Origin: Bifidobacteriaceae bacterium UBA2724 | GTDB taxonomy: Bacteria; Actinomycetota; Actinomycetes; Actinomycetales; Bifidobacteriaceae | Direction: 5' to 3' | Assembly: GCA_002353815.1 (NCBI GenBank) | Contig: DEKK01000012.1 | Span: 146,879 to 210,878, forward strand | Length of the DNA: 64,000 nt | Shown here: positions 44,885 through 54,701 of the stretch, piece by piece | Layout: every line of letters starts with the position of its first letter | How positions within the stretch are numbered: the stretch's first letter is position 1 | Made by a program: the position numbers and the translations under genes | Notes under the pieces: model-generated | Database searches by the model: none | Told to the model about the DNA's origin: nothing | Seen by the model: the letters and a program-made list of their open reading frames with translations, nothing else

Positions 44885-46179
44885 GGCCTCACCTGGCCCG
44901 TCCCGTAGCCGATCCACTTCGTGGTCGTCAGCTCCTCGAGGCCCATGGGGCCGCGCGCGTGAAGCTTCTGCGTGGAGATGCCGAGCTCGGCGCCGAGGCC
45001 GAACATGCCGCCGTCGGTGAAACGCGTGGAGGCGTTGACCATGACGACCGCGGAGTCGACACGGGAGACGAATTCCTCGACGGCGCCGTAGTCCTGCGAC
45101 ACGATGGCCTCGGTGTGGCCCGTCGAATACCTCTGGATATGGCGCACGGCCTCGTCGAGCGAGTCGACGACGCGGATGCCGATCTGGTAGTCGAGGTACT
45201 CGGTGTCCCAGTCCTCCGGCGTGGCGTCGACGATGTCCTCGCCGGTCACGCCCGTGTCTGCCAGGATCTTCTTCGCGGCGGCGTCCACATGCATAAGCAC
45301 ATGGTGCTCGCGCAGCGCCGCGGCTGCACGGGGCAGCACATCGTCGGCGATGCCGGCGTGTACGAGCAGCTTCTCGGCCGCGTTGCACACGCCCACGCGC
45401 TGGGTCTTGGCGTTGATGAGGATCGCGATGGCCTCGTCGATGTCGGCGGCCTTGTCGACGTAGACATGGCAGTTGCCCGAGCCGGTTTCGATGGTGGGCA
45501 CCTTGGAGTTCTCGACCACGGCCTTGATGAGGCCGGCGCCGCCGCGCGGCACGAGAACGTCGATGGAGCCGCGGGCGAGCATCATCGCGGTTGCGCCGGG
45601 ACGGCCGATGCGGTCCACGGTCTGCACGAGGGCCGGGTCGTAGCCGCGATCCGCGAGCGTGCGGCCGATGATGTCGATCGTCGCCTCGTTCGTGTTGAAG
45701 GCGGCGTGCCCGCCGCGCTGGATCGCGGCGTTGCCGGACTTGAGGCACAGCGCCGCCACGTCGATCGTGACATTCGGGCGCGCCTCGTAGATCATGCCGA
45801 CGACGCCCATGGGCACGCGCACCTGCGTCAGACGCATGCCGTTGGGCAGGTTGTTGCCGCGCACGACGCGACCAACCGGGTCGGGAAGCGTGGCGACGTC
45901 GCGCACTCCCTGCGCCGTGGCCTCCACGCGCGCCTGGTCGAAGCGCAGCCTGTCGAGCAGGCCGGCGGACATGCCTCCGGCCTTCGCGATCTCGTAATCC
46001 TTCTCGTTCGCGGCCGCGATGCGGTCCTCCCCGGCCACGAGGGCGTCCGCGATGGCCTCCAGCAGACCGTTCTTCTCGAGCGTCGTCGCGCGCGCGAGCC
46101 TGCCTTGGGCCGTCCGGGCGGCGGCGGCCATCCCGCGCACCTGCGCGAGTGCCTCGGTGACGTCGGTATCGTCGGTCAT
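44881..46179 (-). CDS. proA: Glutamate-5-semialdehyde dehydrogenase (gamma-glutamyl phosphate reductase)
   Basis: Second step of proline synthesis: NADPH-dependent reduction of gamma-glutamyl phosphate. 432 residues. MIYEARPNVTIDVAALCLKS, RGGAGLIKAVVENS, the catalytic Cys in TQRVGVCNAAEKLLV, and the ProA C-terminal signature region with FGLGAELGISTQKLHARGPM are present. The ATG at 46179 has GAAGGG upstream; the long upstream frame belongs to another gene's shadow. proB is not in this window. It is followed by two coupled genes. Confidence 0.95.
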   Translation of the reverse strand: MTDDTDVTEALAQVRGMAAAARTAQGRLARATTLEKNGLLEAIADALVAGEDRIAAANEKDYEIAKAGGMSAGLLDRLRFDQARVEATAQGVRDVATLPDPVGRVVRGNNLPNGMRLTQVRVPMGVVGMIYEARPNVTIDVAALCLKSGNAAIQRGGHAAFNTNEATIDIIGRTLADRGYDPALVQTVDRIGRPGATAMMLARGSIDVLVPRGGAGLIKAVVENSKVPTIETGSGNCHVYVDKAADIDEAIAILINAKTQRVGVCNAAEKLLVHAGIADDVLPRAAAALREHHVLMHVDAAAKKILADTGVTGEDIVDATPEDWDTEYLDYQIGIRVVDSLDEAVRHIQRYSTGHTEAIVSQDYGAVEEFVSRVDSAVVMVNASTRFTDGGMFGLGAELGISTQKLHARGPMGLEELTTTKWIGYGTGQVRP

Positions 46180-46274
46180 ATCAGCCCTTCCCTTGGCATG
46201 CATGGGCCTTCCATCCATGTGGGAAACATCATGCCACCACCACCTCCCAACGCGCCCGGCGCCGCCCGCGGCCG

Positions 46275-47606
46275 TCAGCGCATCGCGCGGCACCAGAACA
46301 CGATGCCCAGGAGCATCGAGGCCGCCATGAGAATGCCGATGCCGGTGACGTAATCGGGGAACGGCAGCATGATGAGCGCCATGCCGAGACTTCCGAAGGC
46401 CGTGTTCATGAAGTTGATAAGCGAGCTGGCGGAGCCCGCGTCCTCCGAGGCGTAGCCGAGCATCATATTCGTGGTGTACGGGCGCACCGTGGCCTCGCAG
46501 ATGGCGAAGACGGAGAACAGAAGGCAGAACACCACCGGCGTGGAATGGCCCACCGTGGCGATGAGCGCGCCGTCGATCACGCCGAGCCCGAGGATGGCGT
46601 AGGTCAGCTGACGCACCGACACATGCCGCCCGAAGCTCAGGTGCGCCATGGGGCCCAGCACGCTGACGGCTGCGGTTCCGGCGAAGAAATACGTGTATTC
46701 CTGCGCCGTGGTGCCGAAATAGTCCACGTAGACATACGATCCGACGGCGATGTACTGCATGAAGGCGAGGGAGAAGAAGCTCGCGACGAGAAGCACGTCG
46801 GAGAAGCGCGGGATGCGCGCCACCACCACGAGGCGGCGGAAGATGCGCGCCGCGCTGTCGGTGGTGCGGCTTTCGGGCGGCAGGGATTCGCGGAACATGA
46901 GGGTGGGAACGAAGCATGCCGCGCCGACAATCGCCAGAACCCAGAACACGAGGCGCCACGAGCCGAAGCGCACGATGATGCCGCCGGCCAGCGGGGCGAT
47001 GACGGGGCCGAGCACGGCCATGGTCTGGATGATGGTGAGCATGAGCTGGCGTTTGGCGGGCACGAAGCAGTCCTTGACGAGCGCCGTGGACACGGCGTTG
47101 ACGGCGCCGGCGCCGAGGGCCTGCACGATGCGCGCGCCGATGAGCACGCCGATGGTGGATGACAGCGCGCAGACCACGCTTGCGACGACGTACACGGCCA
47201 TGCCCCAGACGAGCACGGGGCGGCGGCCGATGCAGTCGGAGACGGGGCCGAAGATCAACAGGCCGACGGCGAAGAAAAGGAAGAAGCCGAGCACCGTCAT
47301 CGTGACCATCGTGGCCGTGGTGTGGAAATGCGCGGGCATCTCGGGCACGGACGGCGTGTACATGTCGAGCGACAGTGGGATCAGCGCGTTGATGAGCGCG
47401 AGCAGCGTGACGAGCCCCATGGTGCCGAGGCGCGGCTGCGGCGTGAGAAGCCACGCGGCGTGCTTCGGGTCGACCTGGTTGGCGGAGCCGGGCGCGCTGG
47501 ATTCGGGCGCTCTGGATTCGGGCACGGGGGAATCACTGGATGAATCGATACGATATGCCTTCTGGGTCGCGTCGGCGTCGACGCGATGCGTCATCGGACG
47601 GCTCAT
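46275..47606 (-). CDS. MFS drug-resistance transporter (Bcr/CflA type)
   Basis: Major facilitator with about 12 membrane helices, 443 residues. INALIPLSLDMYTPSVPEMP in helix 1 and GPVSDCIGRRPVLVWGMAVY (motif A of the family between helices 2 and 3) are typical of the Bcr/CflA/TetA-like H+ antiporters (14-TM proteins excluded by length). AGGIIVRFGSWRLVFWVLAI matches motif C of exporters. The first 45 residues are hydrophilic. The start at 47606 has AAAGGCAGGG upstream; an ATG at 47660 is a possible longer start. It lies upstream of proA on the same strand and divergent from thrC. Substrate unknown; resistance is not proven by sequence. Confidence 0.9.
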   Translation of the reverse strand: MSRPMTHRVDADATQKAYRIDSSSDSPVPESRAPESSAPGSANQVDPKHAAWLLTPQPRLGTMGLVTLLALINALIPLSLDMYTPSVPEMPAHFHTTATMVTMTVLGFFLFFAVGLLIFGPVSDCIGRRPVLVWGMAVYVVASVVCALSSTIGVLIGARIVQALGAGAVNAVSTALVKDCFVPAKRQLMLTIIQTMAVLGPVIAPLAGGIIVRFGSWRLVFWVLAIVGAACFVPTLMFRESLPPESRTTDSAARIFRRLVVVARIPRFSDVLLVASFFSLAFMQYIAVGSYVYVDYFGTTAQEYTYFFAGTAAVSVLGPMAHLSFGRHVSVRQLTYAILGLGVIDGALIATVGHSTPVVFCLLFSVFAICEATVRPYTTNMMLGYASEDAGSASSLINFMNTAFGSLGMALIMLPFPDYVTGIGILMAASMLLGIVFWCRAMR

Positions 47607-47822
47607 ACCCTGCCTTTCTGTTTCTTGGCCTCCGGGCGCACCCGGCATCTTGTCCGACATGACGGCTGCGGTCGTCTGCCCTCCGATGAACACCGCCCAT
47701 CGTAAAAACCGTGGTCGACAACCGCACGCATCGTCTTTCCGCGCCGTTGCGCCGCCTTGCCCATGGCCGCATATAGACTGGGACGCGTAGATTCCCTCAT
47801 TCGCGCAAGACAAGGATTCGTC

Positions 47823-49310
47823 GTGGAACTCTTTCACAGCACCCGCAGCACCGCCAGCCAGGTCACCAGCAAGCAGGCAATCCGCAAGGGCATTGCCTCG
47901 GACGGCGGCCTTTTCGTCACCGATTCGCTCGGCGAGAAGAAGGTCGACATCGCACGGCTCGCCGGTTCACGTTACCAGGACATCGCACGCATGGTGCTGG
48001 GCACGCTCCTTCCCGATTTCACGGATGACGAGCTCGCCGACTGCGTGGCGGGCGCCTACGGCGCGCAGTGGGACGACGCCGCCATCACGCCGCTCAAGCC
48101 GCTGGGCGACGACTTCATCCTCGAGCTGTTCCACGGACCGACGAGCGCCTTCAAGGACGTGGCGCTGCAGATCCTCCCCCGCTTCATGGCGAAGACCACG
48201 GCCGCCGAGGCGGACGAGCGCATCATGATCCTCACCGCCACCTCGGGCGACACCGGCAAGGCCGCGCTCGCGGGCTTCGCCGACGTGCCGGGCACGGGCA
48301 TCACCGTGTTCTATCCGGACGGCAAGGTCTCCGAAGTGCAGCACCTGCAGATGGCCACGCAGAAGGGCTCCAACGTGCAGGTATGCGCGGTGCGCGGCAA
48401 CTTCGACGACGCGCAGAGCGCCGTCAAGTCCATCTTCGCCGACGGCGAGCTGGCCGGGGACCTCAAGCAGAACGCCCACACGGTGCTGTCCTCCGCCAAC
48501 TCGATCAACGTCGGCCGCCTCGTGCCGCAGGTCGTGTATTACTTCGCGGCCTACGCGCAGCTGCTGGAGCGCCAGGAGATCAACGCCGGCGACGAAGTCG
48601 AGTTCTGCGTGCCGACCGGCAACTTCGGCGACATCCTCGCCGGCTACTACGCCAAGCGCCTCGGCTTGCCCGTCTCCAAGCTCACGGTGGCGTCCGACAA
48701 GAACAACGTGCTGTTCGACTTCCTCACCACCGGCACGTATGACCGCAACCGTCCGTTCTTCACCACGATCTCGCCGAGCATGGATATCCTCATCAGCTCG
48801 AACCTCGAGCGCATGCTGTATTACTTCGCGGGCGGCGACACCAAGCTCATCTCGAAGCTCATGGACGACCTCGCCTCGAAGGGCCGCTACGACGTGCCGG
48901 CCGACGTGCTCGGCAAGATCCAGTCGGTGTTCGGCGCCGGCTGGGCGGACGAGGACCAGGTCCGCGCCGCCATCAAGGACTGCTGGGACAACAACCACTA
49001 CGTGATCGACCCGCACACCGCCTGCGCATACCACACGCTCGCCAATGCCGAGCGCACCCCTGGCGTGCCGCGCGTCATCCTCAGCACCGCAAGCCCCTAC
49101 AAGTTCCCCCGCGCCGTGCTCGAGGCGCTCGGCATCGAGGCGCCGGCCAGCGACTTCGCGTGCATGGACAAGCTCTCCGAGATCTCCGGCACGACGGCAC
49201 CGTCCGCACTGCGCGGTCTGGAGAACGCCGACGTGCGTTTCACCGATGTGATCGACGTGCCCGACATGACCGAATACGTGCGCGACACCGCGACCCGCAT
49301 GGCCGAGTGA
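47823..49310 (+). CDS. thrC: Threonine synthase
   Basis: PLP enzyme that converts O-phosphohomoserine to threonine; 495 residues, the long form. Visible are RKGIASDGGLFV, the cofactor lysine K111 in TSAFKDVALQ, ILTATSGDTGKAALAG, SSANSINVGRLVPQVVYYF and CVPTGNFGDILAGYYAKRLG. The start is GTG at 47823, with AAGGA upstream; an ATG frame from 47757 lacks a ribosome site and adds sequence not found in the family. It is a single gene with its own terminator. Confidence 0.95.
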   Translation: MELFHSTRSTASQVTSKQAIRKGIASDGGLFVTDSLGEKKVDIARLAGSRYQDIARMVLGTLLPDFTDDELADCVAGAYGAQWDDAAITPLKPLGDDFILELFHGPTSAFKDVALQILPRFMAKTTAAEADERIMILTATSGDTGKAALAGFADVPGTGITVFYPDGKVSEVQHLQMATQKGSNVQVCAVRGNFDDAQSAVKSIFADGELAGDLKQNAHTVLSSANSINVGRLVPQVVYYFAAYAQLLERQEINAGDEVEFCVPTGNFGDILAGYYAKRLGLPVSKLTVASDKNNVLFDFLTTGTYDRNRPFFTTISPSMDILISSNLERMLYYFAGGDTKLISKLMDDLASKGRYDVPADVLGKIQSVFGAGWADEDQVRAAIKDCWDNNHYVIDPHTACAYHTLANAERTPGVPRVILSTASPYKFPRAVLEALGIEAPASDFACMDKLSEISGTTAPSALRGLENADVRFTDVIDVPDMTEYVRDTATRMAE

Positions 49311-49345
49311 TCCGTTCCTGATTTCAGCGCGCCACGTCGCGCGTC

Positions 49346-49376
49346 AGGCCGCTGCTTCCGCAGCGGCCTTTTGTTT
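49346..49376 (+). terminator. Terminator of thrC
   Basis: AGGCCGCTGC (49346-49355) pairs perfectly with GCAGCGGCCT (49360-49369) around TTCC, followed by TTTGTTT: a textbook intrinsic terminator 36 bases after the stop. Confidence 0.95.
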
Positions 49377-49505
49377 GCCATCGGTATGTTCGCCGCTACG
49401 ATGTTTGCCGTTGCGATGGGCAACCGCTCTGCACCCGCCGCTGTTGGACTGCCGCTTACTCCCCATGCGTGTCCGTGACTGCCCCGTGCGTTCCGCGCGG
49501 CGCGG

Positions 49506-50201
49506 TCATGCGCGGGGCAGAGGACGCGGGGCGTCGGCGAAATCGGCGATGGCCCCGTCGGCGATCGCCGCCAGCTCCTCGTGGTGCGACGATCGTGGGT
49601 CGCACAGCGCCCAGGCGTGCATTCCCATGCGCTTCGCCGTGCGGACCCCGATGACGATGTCTTCGAAAACCGTGCAGTCGCAGGGCCTCACGCCCAGCCG
49701 CGTGGCGACGAGACGGTAGAGGTCCGGATGGTCCTTGTTGAGCCCGCCGACCTCTTCGATGCCGCACACCGCGTCGAAATAGCCGCTGATGCCCAGATGC
49801 TCCAGCGTGGGGTCGCGCAGCGACGGCATGAGGGTGCTCGCCACTCCGAGGCGCGCGCCGGTGGAGGCCAGATACCCCAGATAGTCGCGAGCGCCAGGCT
49901 TGAGGCGCACCCGGTGCGCGTACTGGTCGAAGGCGAGGTCGTTCCATTCGTCCATCACGGCCTGCGGCGTCTCGTCGAGTCCGAAGCGGTCGATCGTGTA
50001 CCGCGCGATGTCGGGGAAGGCCATGGGCGACACGGCCTCCTGGTAGCCGTCGGGGACCTCGAGGCCGCGGCGTGCGAAGAATATCTCGTCGACGGTGTCC
50101 CATACGCCGAGCGAATCGAGGAGCGTGCCGTCGAGGTCGAAGATGGCGCCCGCCCCCGCATTCGCCCCGGCTGTCTTTGCACACTGTCCGGCGTTCGTCA
50201 T
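49506..50201 (-). CDS. HAD-superfamily hydrolase (beta-phosphoglucomutase-like)
   Basis: 231 residues. Motif I is IFDLDGTLLDSLGVW, motif II GVASTLMPSLRD (Ser/Thr), motif III is the Lys in LNKDHPDLY and motif IV CTVFEDIVIGVRTAK, the set of a class I HAD phosphatase or phosphomutase with an alpha-helical cap. The start at 50201 is fixed by the strong AGGAGGT ribosome site. It lies 14 bp after the permease gene, forming a two-gene operon. The substrate is probably a sugar phosphate, but cannot be named. Confidence 0.9.
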   Translation of the reverse strand: MTNAGQCAKTAGANAGAGAIFDLDGTLLDSLGVWDTVDEIFFARRGLEVPDGYQEAVSPMAFPDIARYTIDRFGLDETPQAVMDEWNDLAFDQYAHRVRLKPGARDYLGYLASTGARLGVASTLMPSLRDPTLEHLGISGYFDAVCGIEEVGGLNKDHPDLYRLVATRLGVRPCDCTVFEDIVIGVRTAKRMGMHAWALCDPRSSHHEELAAIADGAIADFADAPRPLPRA

Positions 50202-50215
50202 GCCGGCACCTCCTG

Positions 50216-51406
50216 TCATATTCCCGTCGGTTCGATGATCGCCGCCAGCGTCAGCAGCACGATGAGGAAGAGGACGTTGACGCCGGTGTAGACAAGCAGA
50301 TACTTGCCCTTCTCGCGCTTGTAGGTGCGCGTCACGGACTTGTACGAGACAAGCGAGGCCATCGAGGCGATGAGCGTGCCCATCCCGCCCAGATTCGTGC
50401 CGATGATGAGGGGGCGCCATGCATCCGAGAAGCCCGACAGCAGCAGCGTCGTGGGCACGTTCGAGATCAGCTGGCTGAATCCGACGGCGAGACCGATCGG
50501 ATGGCTGCCGACGAACGACGCTGCGATGGTGTAGAACTCCGGCACGCGGCGCATGTTGCCGATGAACACGAAGAACGCCATGAACGTCAGCGGCAGGAAG
50601 TAGTCCACCGCGAGCAATGCGCGGCGGTCGCAGAAAATCATGGCGACGACCACGAGGGCGAGCATGACCCATTTGTCCACGATGTCGTCGACGCCCAGCA
50701 GGCAGACGACGAACAGCACGCCATACGCCCACATGCGCCAGCCTCCGAACCCCATGGTGCGCACCTCGTCGGGCTGCATGTCGGTGCTGGGGGCGAGCAC
50801 GGAGCGTTCGATGTCGTCGGAATCCACGTCGTCGAAGTTCTTGAGCTTGCGGTTGCCGAACACCACGCACACGACGACCGTGAGCAACACCGCGGCCGCG
50901 AGGGAATACGGGGCCATGATGCCGATGACTTCCATCGTGGGCAGCCCGGAGATCTGATGCAGGTAGAGGTTGTGCGCGTTCCCGATGGGCGTGAGCATGG
51001 AGCCGACGTTGGCCCCGATGGTCATGAGCGTCACGACGAAACAGGTGTATTGGCGCATCTTCGCCATCGCGAGCACCGAGATGGCGAAGGGCACGAAGGT
51101 GACGAGAGCCACGTCGTTCGTGATGAACATGGCCGAGAAGAACGTCAGCGATATCAGCGTGAGCACAAGCCCGCGCTCGGTGCGCGAACGCCCCAGGAGC
51201 TTGGAGCCTATGATGTGGAAAAGGCCGACGCGTTGCCATCCGCACACGACGATCATCAGTGCGACAAGCTGCACGATGGTGTTCATGTGGATGTAGGTGC
51301 CGTACTCGGCATCGGGATGCACGATGAAACACGACGCGACGGCAAGGACGAACGCGATGACAAACACCGTTTCTTCCTTGAACCAATCGGCAATCCTGCG
51401 TCGCAT
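50216..51406 (-). CDS. ArsB/NhaD/SLC13-type anion permease
   Basis: Membrane transporter of 396 residues with about 10 helices. FFSAMFITNDVALVTFVPFA, VTLMTIGANVGSMLTPIGNAHN and LISNVPTTLLLSGFSDAW, followed by IIGTNLGGMGTLIASMASL, are the two repeated TND/SNVP substrate-hairpin regions of the ion transporter superfamily (ArsB, citrate, sulfate and Na+/H+ NhaD families). The ATG at 51406 has AAAGGAGAAAG before it. Coupling to a HAD phosphatase suggests an organic or phosphorylated anion, but this is a guess. Confidence 0.88.
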   Translation of the reverse strand: MRRRIADWFKEETVFVIAFVLAVASCFIVHPDAEYGTYIHMNTIVQLVALMIVVCGWQRVGLFHIIGSKLLGRSRTERGLVLTLISLTFFSAMFITNDVALVTFVPFAISVLAMAKMRQYTCFVVTLMTIGANVGSMLTPIGNAHNLYLHQISGLPTMEVIGIMAPYSLAAAVLLTVVVCVVFGNRKLKNFDDVDSDDIERSVLAPSTDMQPDEVRTMGFGGWRMWAYGVLFVVCLLGVDDIVDKWVMLALVVVAMIFCDRRALLAVDYFLPLTFMAFFVFIGNMRRVPEFYTIAASFVGSHPIGLAVGFSQLISNVPTTLLLSGFSDAWRPLIIGTNLGGMGTLIASMASLVSYKSVTRTYKREKGKYLLVYTGVNVLFLIVLLTLAAIIEPTGI

Positions 51407-51576
51407 CTTTCTCCTTTTCGAAGCAATAGGCCTAATCTTATCGCCTCGAACCCCCTGTTTTCAGCTCAATCCGCAAGAAAAACCACCCAGCGGGATGCGA
51501 AAATCGCCGACCACCGATTGCCGATGGCAAAGTGAATGAAGGGTTAACAAACCGACCGTTTGCCGTCGGCGGGCGA

Positions 51577-53319
51577 TCACAATTTGCTGGATTCGAGCAA
51601 CTCTTGGGCGTGTTTCATGGACGCCTCGGATTCGCTTCCCGACAGCATGCGGGCGATTTCATGGACGCGCTCCCGCCCGGTCACCTGGGTCACGCCGGTG
51701 TGCACGAGGCCGTCGTCGTCCTTGGATTTGGCGACGACGAACTGCGACGACGCCCACGAGGCTACCTGCGCCAGGTGCGTCACCACGATGACCTGAGAGC
51801 CGCGGGCGAGGCGGGCGAGGCGTTTGCCCAGCTCCGCGGCCGATTTGCCTCCCACTCCGGCGTCGATTTCATCGAACACGAAGGTGGGCAGCGTCTCGCC
51901 GGATGCGTCGCCCGCACCGTCCGCGCCCTGCGCGCCCCGTTCGGCACGGGCGTCGGCGGCCGCGAGCTCCATCGACAGCATGAGGCGGCTCAGCTCGCCG
52001 CCCGACGCGGATTTGCCAAGGGGCAGGCGCCCGGCCCCGGGGAACGGCGTGAAGAGGAACTCCACGTCATCGCAGCCATGCGCGTCCAGCCGCTTGTCGC
52101 GGCCACGCGCCGTGACCCGCGCCTCGAACGATGCATCCGCCATCGCCAGCGATCCCAGTTCGTGCGTCACGTGGTCGGAAAGCCTGTGCGCGGCTTCGGC
52201 GCGTGCCGCCGACAGGCTCCGCGCGCAGTCCCATGCGGCGTCCAACCGCTTGTCGCGGCGTGCCGTGAGCTCCGTCACGCGCTCCGGGGATGCATCCAGA
52301 TCCTCGAGCTCGAAGCCTGCCTGTTTGCGCCATTCGAGCACGTCGTCGAGCTCGGGTCCCCAGCGGCGCTTCAGGTCGTCCAGATCGTGGATACGCGCAT
52401 TGAGTTCGTCCAGGTCGGCCATCTCGTCTTCGTCGTCGGTAAGCGACGCGAGCTGGAACACGATGTCGTCGAGCTCCGTCGACACGGCGTCGAGACGCGA
52501 TATCGCGTCGTCGAACACGTCCACCCCGCGCACGGAGCGCAGGGCGTCCATCGCTTCGCGCAGCTGGTCGGTGGCGCCGTCGGAATCCGAGGAATCCATG
52601 ATCTGCGACGGCTCCAGCTTGGCGAGCGCCGTGGTGACGGCGCGGGCGATGTCGGCGGAATGCTCCACCCTGTCGCGCAACTGGCGGAGCTCGTCGTATT
52701 CCCCAGGCCGCGGGTTCACGCGGTCGATGCGTTCAATGGATTCGCGCAGATAATCGGCGCGCTGCCGTGCTTCAGCCTGCCGTCCCGTCACCGCGTCGAG
52801 CTTCGCCTGCGCCTCGTCGTATTCCTGCCATGCGGCGGCGAAGGCCCTCACCTGCGCGTCGTCGCCGGCGTAGGCGTCGAGGAAATCGCGCTGCCGTGCC
52901 GATGCCGCGATGCGCAGTTGGTCGGCCTGGCCGTGGATGACGATGAGCTGCGACGCGAGCGACGCCAGCACGCCGCGGGGCACGGAATGCCCTCCCAGCA
53001 CCGCACGCGAACGTCCGCTGGCCGGCACCGTGCGCGACAGGAACAGTTCGCCGTCCTCGGGCTCGACGCCGGCATCCTGCGCGATGGTGACCGCCGCGGG
53101 ATTGTCGCCGACGGCGAAGACGGCCTGCACCCATGTGGAGTCGGCGCCCTGCGACACGGCATCAGCGTTGGCGGCCCCGCCGGAGATGAGGCGGATGGCG
53201 TTGAGGAGCATGGACTTGCCGGCGCCCGTCTCGCCCGTGATGGCGGTCATGCCTGGGGCGGGGTTCACGACAGCGTGGGCGATGGGGCCCAGGTTGCGCA
53301 CTTCGAGTTCTTCAAGCAT
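51577..53319 (-). CDS. recN: DNA repair protein RecN
   Basis: SMC-like ATPase acting in double-strand break repair, 580 residues. MLEELEVRNLGPIAHAVV opens the ABC head, Walker A is GETGAGKS (29-36), two long coiled-coil arms occupy about 160-370, and the C-terminal head has LGKSASGGELSRLML (signature) and FVFDEIDAGVGG (Walker B). Near the end is VTHLAQVASWA. The start at 53319 has GGACAAGG just before. It lies 27 bp after nadK, ending the conserved tlyA-nadK-recN run. Confidence 0.95.
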   Translation of the reverse strand: MLEELEVRNLGPIAHAVVNPAPGMTAITGETGAGKSMLLNAIRLISGGAANADAVSQGADSTWVQAVFAVGDNPAAVTIAQDAGVEPEDGELFLSRTVPASGRSRAVLGGHSVPRGVLASLASQLIVIHGQADQLRIAASARQRDFLDAYAGDDAQVRAFAAAWQEYDEAQAKLDAVTGRQAEARQRADYLRESIERIDRVNPRPGEYDELRQLRDRVEHSADIARAVTTALAKLEPSQIMDSSDSDGATDQLREAMDALRSVRGVDVFDDAISRLDAVSTELDDIVFQLASLTDDEDEMADLDELNARIHDLDDLKRRWGPELDDVLEWRKQAGFELEDLDASPERVTELTARRDKRLDAAWDCARSLSAARAEAAHRLSDHVTHELGSLAMADASFEARVTARGRDKRLDAHGCDDVEFLFTPFPGAGRLPLGKSASGGELSRLMLSMELAAADARAERGAQGADGAGDASGETLPTFVFDEIDAGVGGKSAAELGKRLARLARGSQVIVVTHLAQVASWASSQFVVAKSKDDDGLVHTGVTQVTGRERVHEIARMLSGSESEASMKHAQELLESSKL

Positions 53320-53346
53320 CCTTGTCCTCTTTCTCGAATCGGGGTC

Positions 53347-54492
53347 TTACGCCGTGTGCGTGGCGTCTGACACGCCTGCTCCATGAGGCGTGCCGGGGCC
53401 AGCGGAAGGATTTCGGTCGGCGCCGGGCGCCTCCGTGGGCGCCGCCGGCGCGTCGCCCTGCGGCGTGCCGTCATGGGAGGCGACGGTGTCTACGGGGCCT
53501 GCAGGGGCGGCGCCGCCATGGATCAACGCTCCGAAACCAGAGCCGGCATCCGCAAGCCCGGCGTTCCATCTGCGGTGCGCGCTCCGTTTGCTTTGTTCGC
53601 GCCATCCAATCACCGGCAGGTCGAATTTCGACACAAGGCGCTTGGTGAACGGCACGTTCTCCAGATGGGCCAGGCGCAGGCGGCTCGACGAGGCCTTGAC
53701 GACGATGCGCGATCCGTTGGGGATCATGCCCTGGCGGCGGCCGTCGCAGCATATCCAGGCGCCGCTGTTGACGGACGCGGTGTTGAGTACATCGATGCTG
53801 AACGTGGACTGGGACCCGATGATGAGCGGCCGTGCGAAAAGCGCGTGCGCGGCCAGCGGAGTGAGTTCAAGAGCCTCGACGCCCGGCCAGATGACGGGGC
53901 CTCCGGCGGAGAACGCATAGGCGGTGGATCCGGTCGGCGTCGACACGATGACGCCGTCGCAACCGAACGAACTCATGGCGACGTCGTCCACCTCGATGCC
54001 GACCTCGATCATACTGCCGCGGTCGGTGTGCTCGACGGTGATGTCGTTCAGCGCCCAGTCGCGCAGCGGTTCCGACGCGTCGGGCAGCCACAGCTCCACA
54101 TCGGCCATGATGCGTCGCTCGACCGTGTAGTCGCAGTTGGCGATGCGCTTGACCGCTTCCTTCAATTCGAAGCTTTCGAATTCAGCGAGAAACCCCACGT
54201 GTCCCAGGTTGACGCCGAGAATCGGCACCGTGGTCCCCTTGACGAGCTCGGCGGCCCGCAGAATCGTGCCGTCGCCACCCAAGACGACGACGATCTCGGT
54301 GTCTTCGTCGACGTGCGCCGTCTTGCTGCCGAAAGGAGCCTGGTCCACGCTGTCGGTGAGACGCACGTCGAATCCATGCATTCTCAGCGCAGACACGGTG
54401 TTCTCCACGACATCCGACTCCGCTGCGAGCTGCGGATGCGTCACGATCACGGCTTTGCGCCCGTCGTCGCACCGCCGAGTCCTGCTACCCAC
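53347..54492 (-). CDS. nadK: NAD kinase with C-terminal extension
   Basis: Phosphorylates NAD to NADP; 381 residues. The GGDGT motif is in VVLGGDGTILRAAEL, followed by LGVNLGHVGFLAEF, the nucleotide-binding SSFGCDGVIVSTPTGSTAYA and SAGGPV. Start: GTG at 54492, selected by GAGAGGAGGACCG just upstream and by the position of AVIVTHP at the family start. The family core ends near VIGWR; a further 83 residues of Ala/Pro/Gly-rich sequence follow, which is not usual. It is 209 bp from tlyA and 27 bp from recN. Confidence 0.94.
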   Translation of the reverse strand: MGSRTRRCDDGRKAVIVTHPQLAAESDVVENTVSALRMHGFDVRLTDSVDQAPFGSKTAHVDEDTEIVVVLGGDGTILRAAELVKGTTVPILGVNLGHVGFLAEFESFELKEAVKRIANCDYTVERRIMADVELWLPDASEPLRDWALNDITVEHTDRGSMIEVGIEVDDVAMSSFGCDGVIVSTPTGSTAYAFSAGGPVIWPGVEALELTPLAAHALFARPLIIGSQSTFSIDVLNTASVNSGAWICCDGRRQGMIPNGSRIVVKASSSRLRLAHLENVPFTKRLVSKFDLPVIGWREQSKRSAHRRWNAGLADAGSGFGALIHGGAAPAGPVDTVASHDGTPQGDAPAAPTEAPGADRNPSAGPGTPHGAGVSDATHTA

Positions 54493-54701
54493 CGGTCCTC
54501 CTCTCGTCCGACCTTCGCACCGGGCATCACCGCCCACGATGCATGGCATTTCCCATCCTATTCCCTGGCGTATGTCCGTGACCAACGGGTCGCGCGTGCC
54601 GGTGCGCCGCCTCGCATCGCCGGGCCCCACGATGGCACGCGATGCCACCTCTGCCTGCGCACGCCCGTTGCACAGAGCAGGGCGCGCAGGCGACCGAACG
54701 A

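Noticed and set aside
44959..46353. Plus-strand open frame opposite proA
   Set aside because: Antisense shadow of a conserved enzyme; no ribosome site.
47757..47822. Upstream ATG start for thrC
   Set aside because: No ribosome site, and the added residues do not belong to the family; the GTG at 47823 has AAGGA at proper distance.
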